Positions 1-11,820 of a stretch of DNA of 64,000 nt are shown here, piece by piece. Source of the DNA: Rusavskia elegans (Eukaryota; Ascomycota; Lecanoromycetes; Teloschistales; Teloschistaceae); NCBI GenBank assembly GCA_011316305.1, contig SAUG01000012.1, positions 248,001 through 312,000 of the forward strand, in the 5' to 3' direction. Below the pieces are notes generated by a model. That model was not told the DNA's origin and made no database searches. It saw only the letters and a program-made list of their open reading frames with translations. Every line of letters begins with the position of its first letter. The stretch's first letter is position 1. The translations under genes were made by a program, and so were the position numbers.

Positions 1-274
1 TGCAGCTGCAGACAATAATACAAAATACCGAGCGGATCAATAATAATGCTCACCCCTGGCCTGCTGTTTCGCGTCAATCTTGAAGCAATAGAGCAGTCGA
101 ATTCATACATACATCCATACTCAACGTCGGAACCACCTGCAAACGAATGTGTGCCCCGGTCAAGAACAGCGCGAAGAGTACTGAACCCATGGAATATCAT
201 TAATTGAAAGCATATTTATGTATCTATGATGCTTCTTTCATTCGCTTGCCGCGGTCCGTGACACTTTCACCTTC

Positions 275-1711
275 CTAACCAGCCTGGTACAGACCAAGAG
301 CGACAATGTGAGGGTTCAACAACGACACGTTGAACGGCGTCACATAGAGGTCGAGATCGGTGAGCATGACAGCCATCGTGCCGTTGATGATGCCCTCATT
401 GTCGTACACGAACCCCACAGGCTGGTACGTGTACCCGCTGTTGTTGCCCGTCACCGTCAACGGCGAGTACGTCAAGTTCAACTGCTGGCTCCAGCCAACG
501 AACTTGGGTGGCCCCGCACTCGTCGACGTGACGTACGAGTTGTTGGGGCCCACCGCCGACCCTGGCGCATCCCACTGGAAAAGGACCTTCTTGCCGGGGA
601 ACGATAGAGGCTCCGACTTGTTGTGCGCAATCGCTGGCCCGCAACCATACCCTGTCACGTTGAGGTTTATACAGCTGCCCGTCGTGATGTTCGACCGCGA
701 CGGGTCGGCGATACGGGGGCCGACGGTTTCGCTACCGTCCTGCGCCGTGTCGTTGGGCGAGTAGCGGTTGATGTTGGCGTTGTTCAAGATGTGGAGGGTG
801 GGGAAGTTTTGCCACGCCAGGCGAGTCGTGTTCTCGGGGCAGTAGCTGATATAAGGCGCCAGCATCGTCCATGACCACGATTGAGGCCATCCGTTCTCGA
901 ACCACACATTCATTGGCGTGAGGCCGCTCATTTGGCGGAAGATCTGCTGCTGACGTGCCTCGGTGGCGATGGACTGCGCCAACAGCTGGCCGACTTCTCG
1001 AGAATCAAGATGATTGATGAAGCCCCAGACACCGGATTCGCCAAAGCGAGTGAGGCGCTGCATGAAGTCCACCCACTCCCGCACAGTCGTGTAGGGATAG
1101 TTGTAAACACACTGCTTCGGCGCACGCTCGCCGAGCATGTTGGTCAACAGGGTCGAGTGTCCGGTTTCCTGATCAGCCATGAACTCAATCAATGACCGAG
1201 CTTCAGGCCCAAGACCAGCGGCGGTGAATTCCTCGTCGGTGAATCGGGCGAGACCATCATGGAACAGATCAAGCTCGATCCACTCCTGATAGAGGCCGAG
1301 AGCAATGGATTCGAAGTCGAAGTCACTGTTGACCATGTATCGAGGAAGGGATCCATTCGTGCCGAGCCCACCGGCTGGAGTGAATGGTGCGGGCATCGGG
1401 TTGAGAGGAACACCTCTGGTGTTATAGTAGGTTGCCGTCGGGTTCAAAGGCTGGGGTGCAATCGACGCGGCGAGAGTGGTTGGACCTGGGACAGCTCCGA
1501 TGGTGGTCGGCGTGCCTGTGTAAGGACCATGATAGGTGGCACTGGTGTAGCCGTTTTCAAGCACCTCGACTCGATAACCTGATGTCGAAGGTTGCACGGA
1601 CGCTGACACCTGTGAATCAGGACCGAAGGATGCTGGGATGGTGACTTGAGGAGCTGGAGCCCCAAGGACCGGTGCGAGCAACAAAGCTGCAGCGAAAAGT
1701 GAGTTTGCCAT
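275..1711 (-). CDS. Rds1-type ferritin-like secreted protein
   Basis: Single-exon gene of 478 residues. I start it at the ATG whose complement ends at 1711 because a clean signal peptide follows at once (hydrophobic run LFAAALLLAPVLGAPAPQ); an ATG 31 codons upstream would bury it. The middle third (about residues 130-300) is a helical ferritin-like domain with acidic and His residues in helical spacing (IALGLYQEWIELDLFHDG, MADQETGHSTLL, SIATEARQQQIFRQM), the pattern of the fungal stress or sexual-development protein Rds1. The C-terminal part is beta-rich with several N-x-S/T sequons. By family it is probably an extracellular or wall-associated stress protein of unknown reaction; metal binding is inferred from the Glu/His pattern only. 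Confidence 0.8.
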   Translation of the reverse strand: MANSLFAAALLLAPVLGAPAPQVTIPASFGPDSQVSASVQPSTSGYRVEVLENGYTSATYHGPYTGTPTTIGAVPGPTTLAASIAPQPLNPTATYYNTRGVPLNPMPAPFTPAGGLGTNGSLPRYMVNSDFDFESIALGLYQEWIELDLFHDGLARFTDEEFTAAGLGPEARSLIEFMADQETGHSTLLTNMLGERAPKQCVYNYPYTTVREWVDFMQRLTRFGESGVWGFINHLDSREVGQLLAQSIATEARQQQIFRQMSGLTPMNVWFENGWPQSWSWTMLAPYISYCPENTTRLAWQNFPTLHILNNANINRYSPNDTAQDGSETVGPRIADPSRSNITTGSCINLNVTGYGCGPAIAHNKSEPLSFPGKKVLFQWDAPGSAVGPNNSYVTSTSAGPPKFVGWSQQLNLTYSPLTVTGNNSGYTYQPVGFVYDNEGIINGTMAVMLTDLDLYVTPFNVSLLNPHIVALGLYQAG

Positions 1712-3185
1712 CGTGTGAGATGTGGAATGGATGAGAAAGGACGGGTCCTGGGAAGGAACACAAGGGGGGATATGTACCTTCACCCCGGGTGGCGGAAGGA
1801 ACATTTCGTCACCCCTTCAGAGCTCCGGTAAGCTCGACCGCGTCATGACCAGTAGATTTTAGATTTTGGCTGGAGCTCCACCGGCAGATGGCAGGAACAC
1901 GCGGTGTGAGTGGGCTCCTGCTTGATCAGACGTGGTTAGCCATGCAGGGTCGAAGCTTTGAAGAGCTTCCGGGACAAGCTCTGGAAGTCCTAAACAATGG
2001 TTGATGTGCAGTTTTCGATAGTGTGGAGTTGGCTCCATGAAAATGACTGGCGGAGGGTTGGGGATGACGTTTGCTGTGGATTGAGGATTTGATATCCATG
2101 CAGACCGGGAAAAACAGAGGAGCTTAGCTTAAGGTGCGAGTTCCGAAGACCTCACCACCTGCCTCACCGGAGGATCGCGGAAGACAAGATCACCTACGCA
2201 ATCCTCGAGCTGAAAGCCGGGTGCATCGGCTACTGGAAGGACGACAATCGCAAGTCGACAAGTCGACGGAAGAGTGGGGAATTATCGGTGGCGTTATTTG
2301 GATCTGAATATTGGGAAAAGCTCCGGGATTTAGATTGGCCCCAGCGTCAGGATGATTAAGATTCGGTGCTTGTTTCTCGCTTAGTCATTCGAATGATTCA
2401 ATCAGGGTTCTCAGCTCTGTGGATACCTAGCCTAGACATGCCTTGAGCAAGCTTGAGTGATAATCACTCCGCTCATGATTAAAAGTACGTTCTGCGAGTA
2501 GCTGCATATGGATGGCTTTATCCCTGTAGATGAGAGTTGATGCAAAGACTCGAATTTGCAGGCGTTGCCAGATCTCGTGGCATGTAGTAGTTGTTGTTGA
2601 CTGAGGAATGCTGTGCGTTCTTCATGACCCGATTCAATAAGTGGCCTGACCCCTTTTCTACAACATAGTGTGAGGCATCGTCAACCACTCGGAAGTTTAG
2701 TCGAGTCGGCGGGATGGTGCATCCTTAGACTCAGCCTGCCGGAGGCTCTGCGGCACGTCGGAGATATATCGATGAAAACTTCTGACCACCATGACAACGA
2801 CTGCGCATCGAAAGATTGGCTGAGCTTTCACAGTATTGTAAAACGTTTGGAACAATTAGGTTGGAACAATGAGCCTAGCGGGCTGAGCTAAAACATATGT
2901 CGTGCATGGCCCCATCCACAGCCCAAAGCAAGATGAATCTAAGCCACCCGCCCCCCCCAAAGACGAAAGAAAAAGGTCGCCAACTATGCAAAACACCATC
3001 CGTGCAGGCTAATGCTCAGGGACGTGAAGAAGTTTGAAGAAATAATTCAGTCCACCGTGTTCCGAACGCCAGTTTGCTCTTTGCTATGCCTGTGCCCGAC
3101 CAATGTCCTTTAATCGCCCGTGGGATTATATCCAATTGCGGTGTGTTCAATTCTCGCAGACCTTATCGATCTCTATGCTGTAGTC
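1712..3185. other. intergenic, no supportable gene
   Basis: About 1.5 kb between the start of the Rds1-type gene and the 3' end of a small gene on the same strand. Only short open frames occur (the longest, 2670-2891 on plus, is 73 codons with no recognisable motif). A run of nine or more C lies near 2950. It presumably holds the upstream gene's promoter. Confidence 0.5.
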
Positions 3186-3499
3186 TCACGGGTAGTATTG
3201 AGGGTCTTGGGTCTTGTATCGTTTGTCCATGTCCCGGTAGTATGGACTCGCGTTGATGACTTTGGGCTTCAACGAGCTCGATGTTGATTTAGAACCGGAG
3301 GATGAGGAACCAGTAGGGTATTGAGAGCCTATAATACGTCAGTGTATTGCCGGAGGGGCGATAGCTGGTGCTTGAGTGTACCTCTTGGCTGTGATGGATT
3401 TGAGATTGGATACTTTTCTTTGCTGGAGGATGAACTCGATCTGCTGGAGCTGGAACCAGAGCTGGGGTAGCCGTAGCGGTCGTAGGAGTAGGAAGGCAT
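3186..3499 (-). CDS. small Ser/Tyr-rich hypothetical protein
   Basis: Two-exon model of 86 residues. Exon 1 is 3499-3382 and exon 2 is 3328-3186, separated by a 53-nt intron (3381-3329) that starts GTAC, contains the branch-like ACTGAC and ends ATAG. Splicing replaces an unrelated read-through tail with a continuation of the same composition: a Ser-rich low-complexity core, then a short charged end with Tyr pairs (SPYYRDMDKRY and a QYYP terminus). The start ATG opens a Tyr-rich head (MPSYSYDRYGYPSSG). I see no signal peptide, membrane segment or known domain. The matched composition on both sides of the intron supports a real gene, probably a disordered protein. Function unknown. Confidence 0.55.
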
Positions 3500-5242
3500 C
3501 GTGGAGATTGGCGGAGAGTTGGCGGTGGCTGGCTTGAGTATTTGGTACAACCGATCCTCTGGATGGGAAGATTACAAAAGAAGGAAGAGGTAGAAGTTCA
3601 GCTTGAATCAAGATGTGAGAAAGGGTATATCAAGTGAACAATGGTTGGCAAGAATGCTAAGTGCTGTGATCGAGGCGGTGTATGATGCTTGATTACGAGA
3701 GCTGTTTCAGCGTACGATGCAATATGGTAAAGCTGTTGTGGTGACTCAGGAGTTGCTGCGATAGATGGATGGCGGCTAATGAAAAGCGTTTGGAAGAGGC
3801 AGGAGCTTGGGATTTAAATACGACAGAATTACAAAAAAGAGATGTCCACTTGGACCTAGACATTGTCACTGTGTACGCAGTGCCCTCGTGCTGCCTGGCA
3901 AGGGTGTAGGTTTGGCCCTGAGCAAGAAGGCATCAGGGCGGAATCCGGTTTAGCGCCAGGCAACGACGAATTAGTGCCCCCAATGAACATCGTATGAGTG
4001 GGAAAAGAACGACAGCGAGCTTGACCGGCGGGTCGACAAAGAGTCATAAGTAAGATAGAAGATTGAAGATGCGACTGGGCTGTTCGATCAGCTGGCGCAG
4101 TCGCGGCAAGTAGAACGATTCTGCAAGGCATACCAACGCTGGGGGCGGTAATTGGGGTCGTTGATTGCTCCGAGGGTGACGCAACAGCGGAGGATAGACG
4201 AGTCATCAACGCCAATGGTAAAGGAGAGTCTGCCCAGGTTGAATCATCCTTAGGCTGCAACGATCGAGACGCCTGTGACTCCCCCGACGCTAGTTCATCG
4301 AGGGCTGCGCAATGGCTCAAGCTCATCAGCCACTGAGGCTATCGAAGTAAGTGATGCTGGCTGATGCGTAACAGAACCTTGAGGTGTTCGTGTGAAGATG
4401 CACTGCCGGCTCGGATTATTGAGGCTGGCCGGGGCTTAGGATAGCAGTAATGTACGAACGTGAAGTGAGCTCAGCATCGCGCTAAGACTCGCTTCAGCTC
4501 ATTTGCGGCTAAATCTATTTCAGGGATGGGACTTCATCCAATCATCTATCGTCCAATCGATGACCTTCTGCCGACTGTCTGTATGATTATTTTATCCTTG
4601 GCTGTTTGTCGTACATGCAAGTCATACTCTGTCTTGACGAGTCTGTGACTCTGACTTGCACAGATCCGTAGTTAGACTGAAGATTCGCATGCCACGCGCG
4701 TGATGTGCAAGACCCCATTCCGAAACAATAGACGAAAGAATACGAATGCTGCTATTTATGTCCAGGCGAATAATCTCAATCACAGCTATCACGAATATAT
4801 CATGGTACGTCGGTTCGTAGTCAATTGATTGCATTTCTCTGACTTGCTTCCACTGATCAGGCCGCGCCCAATATCTCAGTCTTCGTCCCTCCATCGTACA
4901 CAAGTATGGTACCTGCGAATTAGAAATAGCAATTGGCTTTAATGAACTCCCCATCGCCCGAAAGTCTCAGAGAGAAGCCTTGCAGATATCGTGATATAGG
5001 TGAAGCTGATGATTCGATTGAGCATTCCTTTACAGGATCTTCGACGTAGGACATCTTACGAATTAAACATGTTGAACGGTATCAGCCAGTGGAGGACAAA
5101 AAGTGGACCAGAAGCCTATCTGAGTCCGAAATTACTTAAGCAATGGTCTGGGTCGTCACTGCTCGAAGATGTGCTGTACGGTTCTAGCAATGCAAGGGTA
5201 GGTGGTAATACGATTGTGACCTGTCCTGCTTTTTAGTGGTTT
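3500..5242. other. intergenic, no supportable gene
   Basis: About 1.7 kb. A 156-codon frame on minus (3856-4326) and a 110-codon frame on minus (4622-4954) lack motifs and convincing coding composition. I see no repeat or RNA gene. Confidence 0.4.
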
Positions 5243-6514
5243 CTAAGGGACCCAGCTGGCATTGAACCTACCTCCATAGTGAACGATCTGTTTCGATATC
5301 TTTTTCATTCCGTCGGAGTTCCAGGATTCAAGCGATCCACCCTCATGCAGGTCTTGACGAAGTTTAACCGCCTCAATCTGCTTGATACTCAATGCCGACG
5401 TACTGGTAGCGTTTGCAGCTGCATAGAATAGCGACTCAGAATGCTTCCAGGATATATCGAAATCGTCTTTCGAATGGATGAGGTGCAGATTTACTTTCTG
5501 ACTCTTCCGCACCAGGTTTGTGATCCGAGATGAGGTGTTCCATGTATCTCGCAGAAATCCCGAGAAGAATCGTTGAAGTCTTGGATAAGGCCTCAATGGG
5601 GAGAGTATTGGAATCAAACCTTTGATCGAATATGTAAGCAGGAGGGTTGGCAAGTCTGAAAAGGGGGCGATAAGGACGACGCCTGCGAATTCCACTTTTG
5701 ACACTCGAACAAAATGCTCCGCGACTGCTGCAGCCACCGCTGTTCCAAGACTTTGACCGACTAACACGATCCGTTCCGGGGGGATTTTCGCGACGTCCAT
5801 GGCCCATTGTACCGTTGCAATACCATCTGTGATCAAGCCTTGCTCGTCCGGAGTGCCAGTAGAAAGACCAAACCCTCGGTAGTCGATCGCCAGAACATGG
5901 ATCTTGTCCGGGGCTCCGGAAGACAAGCTTCTATATGCGTCGGTCCGCCATCCTTGAGCCACTGTGCCGGCATTTCCATGGACTATGGAATATTAGCTGA
6001 AATTTTAGATAGCAATATTGCCTACAGAAACGAACAATTGATGACAAGGCGACTGTTCTGATCTTTCGATAACAAATCAAAGCCTACCGAGTCTTTAAAT
6101 TGCGCTGCCGAGATCGTTTGCTGCTCGATGAGACATTCTTCATTGGCGATGTATTTGGCAATTGGCACGATGTGCCATGCATACAAAACTTCGCCGTCCG
6201 GAGTGGTGATATGCAATGGTTGAACTTGGTTTTCTAGTACAATCTTAGAACTAACAGTATGTAAGGGTATCACTACCACCAACTCAGAAAACCAAATTGC
6301 TCGGGTTTATTGAGGCCGTGCCACCATAGCGTGTGGAGCTTGTGAACATAGAGAGCGCTGAACATACAATTAACAGAGGATATCTTCCCAAGAGTATGTG
6401 TGCTCACTGTTTCTGAGCCCACGAAGTACACAAAATAGAAATGAATGTCACATAAAGCGCTCCGCAAGCAGCAAGAAACCAATACGCTTGCTTCAGACTG
6501 ATATTCCGAGCCAT
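5243..6514 (-). CDS. ABHD12-type alpha/beta serine hydrolase
   Basis: Four exons, 372 residues: 6514-6408, 6357-6284, 6233-6036 and 5982-5243, with introns of 50, 50 and 53 nt. The start ATG begins MARNIS, followed by one membrane segment (about residues 10-30). The next exon carries the juxtamembrane block HKLHTLWWHGLNKPEQFGFL and the spliced frame continues with TTPDGEVLYAWHI, the usual opening of the catalytic domain. The oxyanion-side HGNAG motif (about 128-132) is completed only after splicing. The nucleophile elbow is GQSLG with Ser204; Asp in HSKDDFD (about 299-302) and His361 near the C-terminus complete a plausible triad. The family includes lysophospholipid and monoacylglycerol lipases anchored in the endoplasmic reticulum; the substrate here is unknown. 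It is divergent from the next gene across a 298-bp shared promoter. Confidence 0.85.
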
Positions 6515-6812
6515 AACAATATCGAGATATATTTACTCCGAGAATTAGGATCACAGTATCTTATTCAATTGTATATTGCGCCTTTGCAGACCTTAGAGCC
6601 ACACCGAGTAATGATCATGGTTATGATCAACATCGAGAATGAAACATGATTTGCGAGAGGAAAAACATGTAGAGATCCAAATGCTGATGAATTCAATCTC
6701 AGGATGTTTACCGCAACAACCGCGGTCATGCGCACAACTCCGATTGGACCGCGATACCTACCAACCAAAAGCCACTGTACAGCATGATTCGAGTCGATCT
6801 CAATGTATCGGC

Positions 6813-8513
6813 ATGTCTGAGAAACGGAAGCCAACGACAAGGTATCAGGGGCAGCGACCTCCGAAAAGGCGGCAATTGTCTTCTCCTACACCCCCCGCTC
6901 CAGCTCCGAAGCAACCTACGCCGAAACAAGCCGTTGAGAATGCGAAAGAGGAGCTACCAGTGAAGCTACAAGAAAGCCAGAGCTTGCCCACTCGGACGGA
7001 GTCACAGGACCCTCACCTTCCCGATGTCGATTTTCAGAATATAGCAGAGAGGTCAGTGAAGCGTAGAGCTTCAGGCAAATGGGCATAGAACTGATGTCTG
7101 GTCAGCGGTGTCTTAGCTTTGTCTATCCAGCAATCACGCCAAAGATGGATGACAGACGGCATATTCGATCGATATTGGACTCGACCGACCAAGAAAAAAG
7201 GGGCGACAGAACCCCCAAACCCTGCGAAAGAGACTATGGTCAAATTGGGGGTCTGCTCTATGATCATCGGCCCGCATGTGTTCGAGGCAACGCTCTATAC
7301 AGTCAGGGAAATACAATCGGTGTTCATACCCTCGCAGATACCACCGCCACTGCCCTCGGCACCTGCAAACCCGGCGTACAACCCGTACCAAGACCACAAA
7401 ACCTACCAGCACCAGACCCAGAGCTCTTACAATCACGGCATTTATCCACAATATCATCCACAGTATCCGCCAAATACGTCAAGTCTCACTTTACCACCGT
7501 TTCGTGAGGGTTTCGGCCAATTCTCCCCATCAGGACCCTCGATATATCACAGCTCAGCTTCTCCAAGACCAGTCGAACGGGATCAGTCAAGGGGCACCGC
7601 CCCTCCACCAACTCCGCCCAGTCATGGGCCGGATCCATCTGCGATTGATGGCGAAAAACCAACAGATCCAGTCATTCAGATGTTAGCGACAAGAGCAGCA
7701 TCCGACCATAACCTGAAAGCGTTGATGAAGGTCGTCGCTTCCGGACATGCCTCGCAAGAGCAACTCCGAGATTTTCAAAATCACATCGATGAACTCAATA
7801 ACCTTATCAAGAGCCAGAAAGGCCCCAACGAAGCTGCTCCGGAGCAAGAGCCTAGACCGCAACCTCCGCCACCAACCCAGCAACCGCAGAACTACTCAGC
7901 TGCTGCTAGACCCCCAGCTTTGCCACAAACGCCAGTACCTGCCTCCTCGTCACCTTACAATTCCCTCCCTCCCATATCAGCCCACATCAAAACAGAGCCC
8001 CCCACCCAGTCTCCGTGTTTCTCTCACCTCGCTCCACCGCCCAAGCCCGTATCCCCCAAGCCGGACGTCATCTCCCTGGTCTTCGACTTCAGCCCGAATG
8101 GCGACCGCTTCACTTTCCCACGCTTCAGCATACTTGAATTTCTCCCCGGACGCACTCAAGTCATTGCCTCGTTCCTCGTCATCCGTAAGGGCAGCGCGGC
8201 AGCCTCTGCACCTGGTGAGTACAACAGGAACCTTACATATTACCAACCAGTCACTATTCGCCTTTCAGCGGCGAACCCGAAGGTTCTAGAGCCGCTCACT
8301 AGGGTAGTTGCACCGCCGGAGGAAGTAAGGAAATACATGAACGGGGTTTTCGACAAGATGAGCCCGGCGAAACCGGCGTATCTGGTGACGAGGTTGCCAA
8401 GGGGAAAGGATGATGAGGAGGTGGAGACGAACGAGGCGCCGGTTCAGATGAGCGCGGGGTTGGTCAAGAGATTGTATTCGCCTCCGAATTCATTGGTGCC
8501 CTTGTCGACATGA
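6813..8513 (+). CDS. SWC3: SWR1-complex subunit Swc3-like protein
   Basis: Two exons, 6813-7051 and 7106-8513, 548 residues. The 54-nt intron (7052-7105) joins DFQNIAE to SGVLALSIQQSRQRW, restoring the block characteristic of fungal Swc3. The N-terminus is basic and Pro-rich (nuclear-type KRK and PPKRR). The conserved domain runs to about residue 150 (FDRYWTRPTKKKG, GPHVFEATLYTV). A long Pro/Gln/Ser-rich disordered middle follows, then a conserved C-terminal domain (about 360-500) with FLVIRKG, YYQPVTIRLS and RVVAPPEEVRKYM. Swc3 belongs to the SWR1 remodeller that deposits histone variant H2A.Z. A 54-nt GTGAGT...TTTCAG segment at 8215-8268 could act as an in-frame optional intron; I keep it as coding because its translation looks conserved. 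Confidence 0.8.
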
Positions 8514-8743
8514 TTAATGATCTGATGGACCCACATCATAGATGCGGTTTAAAATATGATACCCAAGTGCTTCTTACGCGTCCCAACAGACGAAAAATGC
8601 CGATTGTCAATGACCATCTCCGGCACTTCGTATCGTTCCGTGCGGATCTTGAAAGAGGGTGCACTTTTCCAAAACGCCATCATCATCCATCAGACATGCC
8701 ATTGACTTATGAGCTTCCTCAAGCCTCAGAAGTCCCAGAAGCC

Positions 8744-9461
8744 TCATCTCATCCTGCACTCTAGACACTCCCTCCCCACACCTGTCTCGACTACAGCGCA
8801 AGTCACGCACACCAGTTTCCTACATCGCGTGCATCTCGGATCTTCGTCTAGCGCCGTGCATCCAAGATCCATATCCATACCACCCATGGGTATATCCCCT
8901 GTCGTGGACAAGGGTAACGGCGCATCGCAGTCTTCGCACTTCTCCAGATCTGATTCGGTTGACATCAATGCCGCTTCAATCACCGAAACGTCGAATTTTG
9001 GAGGCAGTGGTAAGGTCCAGAAGTTGTGAAGGGATGATTGGCGCCGTGCCGATGATACGGTGTGAATGGACTGTTGATGGGGCGTGCGGGACGGTTGGCT
9101 ATTGGGACAGGGGGTGCGAGCGGCGGAGAAGAGACGGTCATATGTTGATGCTGTGAATTTGTCAGTGATCATTTTGGGACGGGCCTAGAATCTGGTCGTG
9201 CGAACCAAAGACTTCGGGTTCCGCTGGTCGGTTGTTGCGGAAGCGTTTCATGGTTCGTGAGTGAATTTTCGAGGATGATTGTCCGGCATATGGCAGCAGG
9301 GGGAATTGATAGCGATGATTGGGAGACAATGCGTCTGCTTGGGTGTTTGCGCAAAAGGTATGTGGGAAGGCGATGGGGCTGGTGTCAGTTGAGGAGATGG
9401 AACTGTTGCTGGCGGATGAGGGAGAAAGAGTATCACAAGATCGTTTGCGTTTGAGAGGCAT
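8744..9461 (-). CDS. conserved fungal CxxC (zinc-binding-type) protein
   Basis: Two exons, 9461-9206 and 9150-8744, 220 residues; the 55-nt intron (9205-9151) contains CACTGAC and ends CACAG. The N-terminus is basic then Ser-rich (MPLKRKRSCDTLS); a conserved-looking block follows (TMKRFRNNRPAEPEVF joined to ASTYDRLFSAAR across the splice). The C-terminal 60 residues hold four CxxC pairs (CEDC, CTRC, CVTC, CLEC), enough for two zinc ions. I do not recognise a named family. The nuclear-type basic head and zinc ribbon suggest a nuclear regulatory or nucleic-acid-binding role, but that is inference. Convergent with the Swc3 gene, 230 bp apart. Confidence 0.7.
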
Positions 9462-10472
9462 CTCGGTATTGCAATGCGATTAGGAGACAACTATGATGGC
9501 TGGACCGGTTCAACGAAGCATTGAGCAATGTGTGGGTGCTACAACGACGCCTGGACGCGAATTGGTCGCGTTGATTGCAGCCTTGCCAAGACCTCTTTAG
9601 CATGATATCACGTGACCTGGCGACCGCTACGATGAACAAGTCAAACTCGACAGCAAATCTTCAAATCCATCGTTTGAGCACCGTTGCTGAGACATGTGTG
9701 ATTTTATTACAACAAATTGCTCATCATCACATCATGCCTGAGCTGTTAGCTCATTGAAAATCCTCTCTAAGCGCGTTGTAGCCGAGGTAGCCGCAATCAC
9801 TAGACTAGCACTAGCGTCCGCACGGAAGTATATAAAAAATCTTCCTCCCTCTCTCTTTTCCTTTCTTCAGTCGACTTGTAAGCCACCTAAACCACCCCAA
9901 CATTTGCGCATTCAGCAGCTGACAACCCTTTCACAGTACTTCATAGAATCATTTCTATAGTAAACGTCCTCTTCTGAGTTGCTCAAAGCAGCCACAGAAT
10001 CTCCAACCTGGCTGATGACTGCTATGTCCTCGACGCCCTAGAGTGAAGCCTTCGATACTCTCGCAATCACACCTCTTGCGGCTTTCGGGCCAAGGGAGGA
10101 GAGAGTGGTGATGATCTCGACCCTGTTTCGGTGTCTGGCTTCGGTCGGCTGGGCAGGGTGGGCGTTGATGGAGGTCTGACAGGTTCTTTGCATATGTGAT
10201 TTTGGTGCCTTCGAGGAATTCTGGCAGATGGCGGCTCTTGGGCAAGAGCAGAACTGTGGTTCGATGGCGCCGTACATACTTAGATAGCAATGCAAATCCT
10301 CGTCATCCTCTATACCCTCTCACCGCGCCTGTGATCTTCTGCTCGTCCACTTCAGTGGTCTTGTGATTGCCAAGGGTCACCGTTGCCATCCAGGCACCTC
10401 AAGTGAGAAACTCATCCAGCTGCATCTATCATGCCGCCATGAAAGACCTTCCAATCCACACACTCCAACACA
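9462..10472. other. intergenic with an orphan TATA-like promoter
   Basis: About 1 kb between the divergently transcribed CxxC and MEMO-family genes. At 9829-9837 there is a TATATAAAA box followed directly by a pyrimidine-rich run, a strong fungal core-promoter look, but the plus-strand frames downstream close within a few codons. Minus frames at 9955-10295 have no motif. It is either the distant promoter of the MEMO gene or a non-coding transcript. Confidence 0.4.
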
Positions 10473-11820
10473 ATGACCACCCGTGAAGCCAGCCATGCCG
10501 GCTCCTGGTACACAGACGATGGTCCTACCCTCTCAAAACAGCTCCAGAGCTGGCTCGACGCCGTCCCCTCCTCCATCAACGACATCTCACCGATCCCCCA
10601 ACCAGGAGCTCGAATCATAATAGCCCCGTCCGTAACCCAGCTCATGCCTTGCCCAACCACCATCCACAAACTCTGACAACTACTTCCAGACATGCCGGAT
10701 ACTCCTACTCCGGTCCTGCCGCCGCCTACGCCTACAAATCCCTCGATCTCTCAAGATGGTAAATCCCATCCATCCCCCTTCTCCTCCTCTCCCTCCCACT
10801 TACCCATCCCCCCGGTCAAAACCCATCACTGACACCCCCAGCAAACGCATCTTCCTCCTCGGCCCCTCCCACCACCTCTACCTCCCAACCCTCGCTCTCC
10901 CTCTCCCCTCTCTAAAAACCTACTCCACCCCCCTCGGCCCCATCCCCCTCGACACAACAACCCTCTCAACCCTCCGCTCCACAAACGAATTCTCATCCCT
11001 ACCACTCGAAGCCGACGAAGCAGAACACAGTCTCGAAATGCATCTCCCCTACATCCGTTATCTACTTTCACAATCCCACTCTTCCTCCTCGTCCTCCTCA
11101 TCACCAACAAATACAACTACAACAGAAGAAGATTTCAAAGGTCTGATCCCCATCCTAATCGGCAACACAACCCCCAGCACCGAACAAAAATACGGCCGTC
11201 TCTTATCCCCATACCTCGCCGATCCCGAGAATATCTTCATCATCTCCTCTGATTTCTGCCATTGGGGTACAAGGTTCGGTTATACTTACTACCTCCCCTC
11301 ATCCTCCTCCTTTTCCACCTCAAATACCACCTCGACCTCCACCACCTCCTCTACTTCCTCCTCCCTAAATACCAACAACCCCAACATCACCAACGGAATA
11401 ACCCTACACCCCAAAACGCATAAATCGCCTCCACACAACCCACCCATACACGAAAGCATCGCCACACTCGACCGCGCCTGCATGGCTGCGGTCGAAAGCG
11501 GATCGCATGAGGCGTTCTTGACGGTGTTGCGGGAGACGGGGAATACGGTTTGCGGGAGACATCCGATTGGGGTTGTGATGGCGGCGTTGGAGGTTTTGCT
11601 TAAGGGAGAGGGAGAGGAGGAGGAGGAGGAGAAGAAGGGGGAAGAGAAGAAGGGGGAGGAGACGAAGGGGGAGGAGAAGAAGGGGGAGGAGAAGAAGGGG
11701 GAGGAGAAGAAGAAGAAGAAGAGGGGGAGGTTCAGATTCGTGAGGTATGAGCGGAGTAGTGATGTGAAGAGGGTTGGGGAGAGTAGTGTTAGTTATGCGA
11801 GTGCTTTTGCGGTGTTGTGA
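10473..11820 (+). CDS. MHO1: MEMO-family protein with low-complexity insertions
   Basis: Three exons, 10473-10627, 10690-10758 and 10842-11820, 400 residues. Splicing assembles the MEMO core: ASHAGSWY near the start, IIIAPHAGYSYSGPAAAYAY across intron 1, and the segment leading to KRIFLLGPSHH across intron 2. Later blocks are EAEHSLEMHLPYI-like (DEAEHSLEMHLPYI), FIISSDFCHWGTRFGYTYY and CGRHPIGVV. The conserved His/Asp/Cys positions match the metal-binding pocket of the family, which is related to extradiol dioxygenases. Unusual here are Ser/Thr/Asn-rich inserts (about residues 205-260) and an acidic/basic KKGEE repeat (about 335-375) just before the last strand. By analogy with human MEMO1 and yeast Mho1 it acts in iron/redox or motility signalling; the fungal role is poorly defined. 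Confidence 0.85.
11610..11735. repeat. polypurine tandem repeat inside the MEMO-like gene
   Basis: A nearly pure G/A tract of about 125 nt. Its core repeats a 15-nt unit (GGGGGAGGAGAAGAA with small variants) encoding KKGEE/KKGEET. It is in frame, so it expands the protein's charged linker without disrupting it. Confidence 0.85.

Noticed and set aside
3856..4326. 156-codon minus frame between the small Ser-rich gene and the ABHD12-type gene
   Set aside because: No motif, signal peptide or family resemblance; composition looks like chance in GC-balanced DNA.
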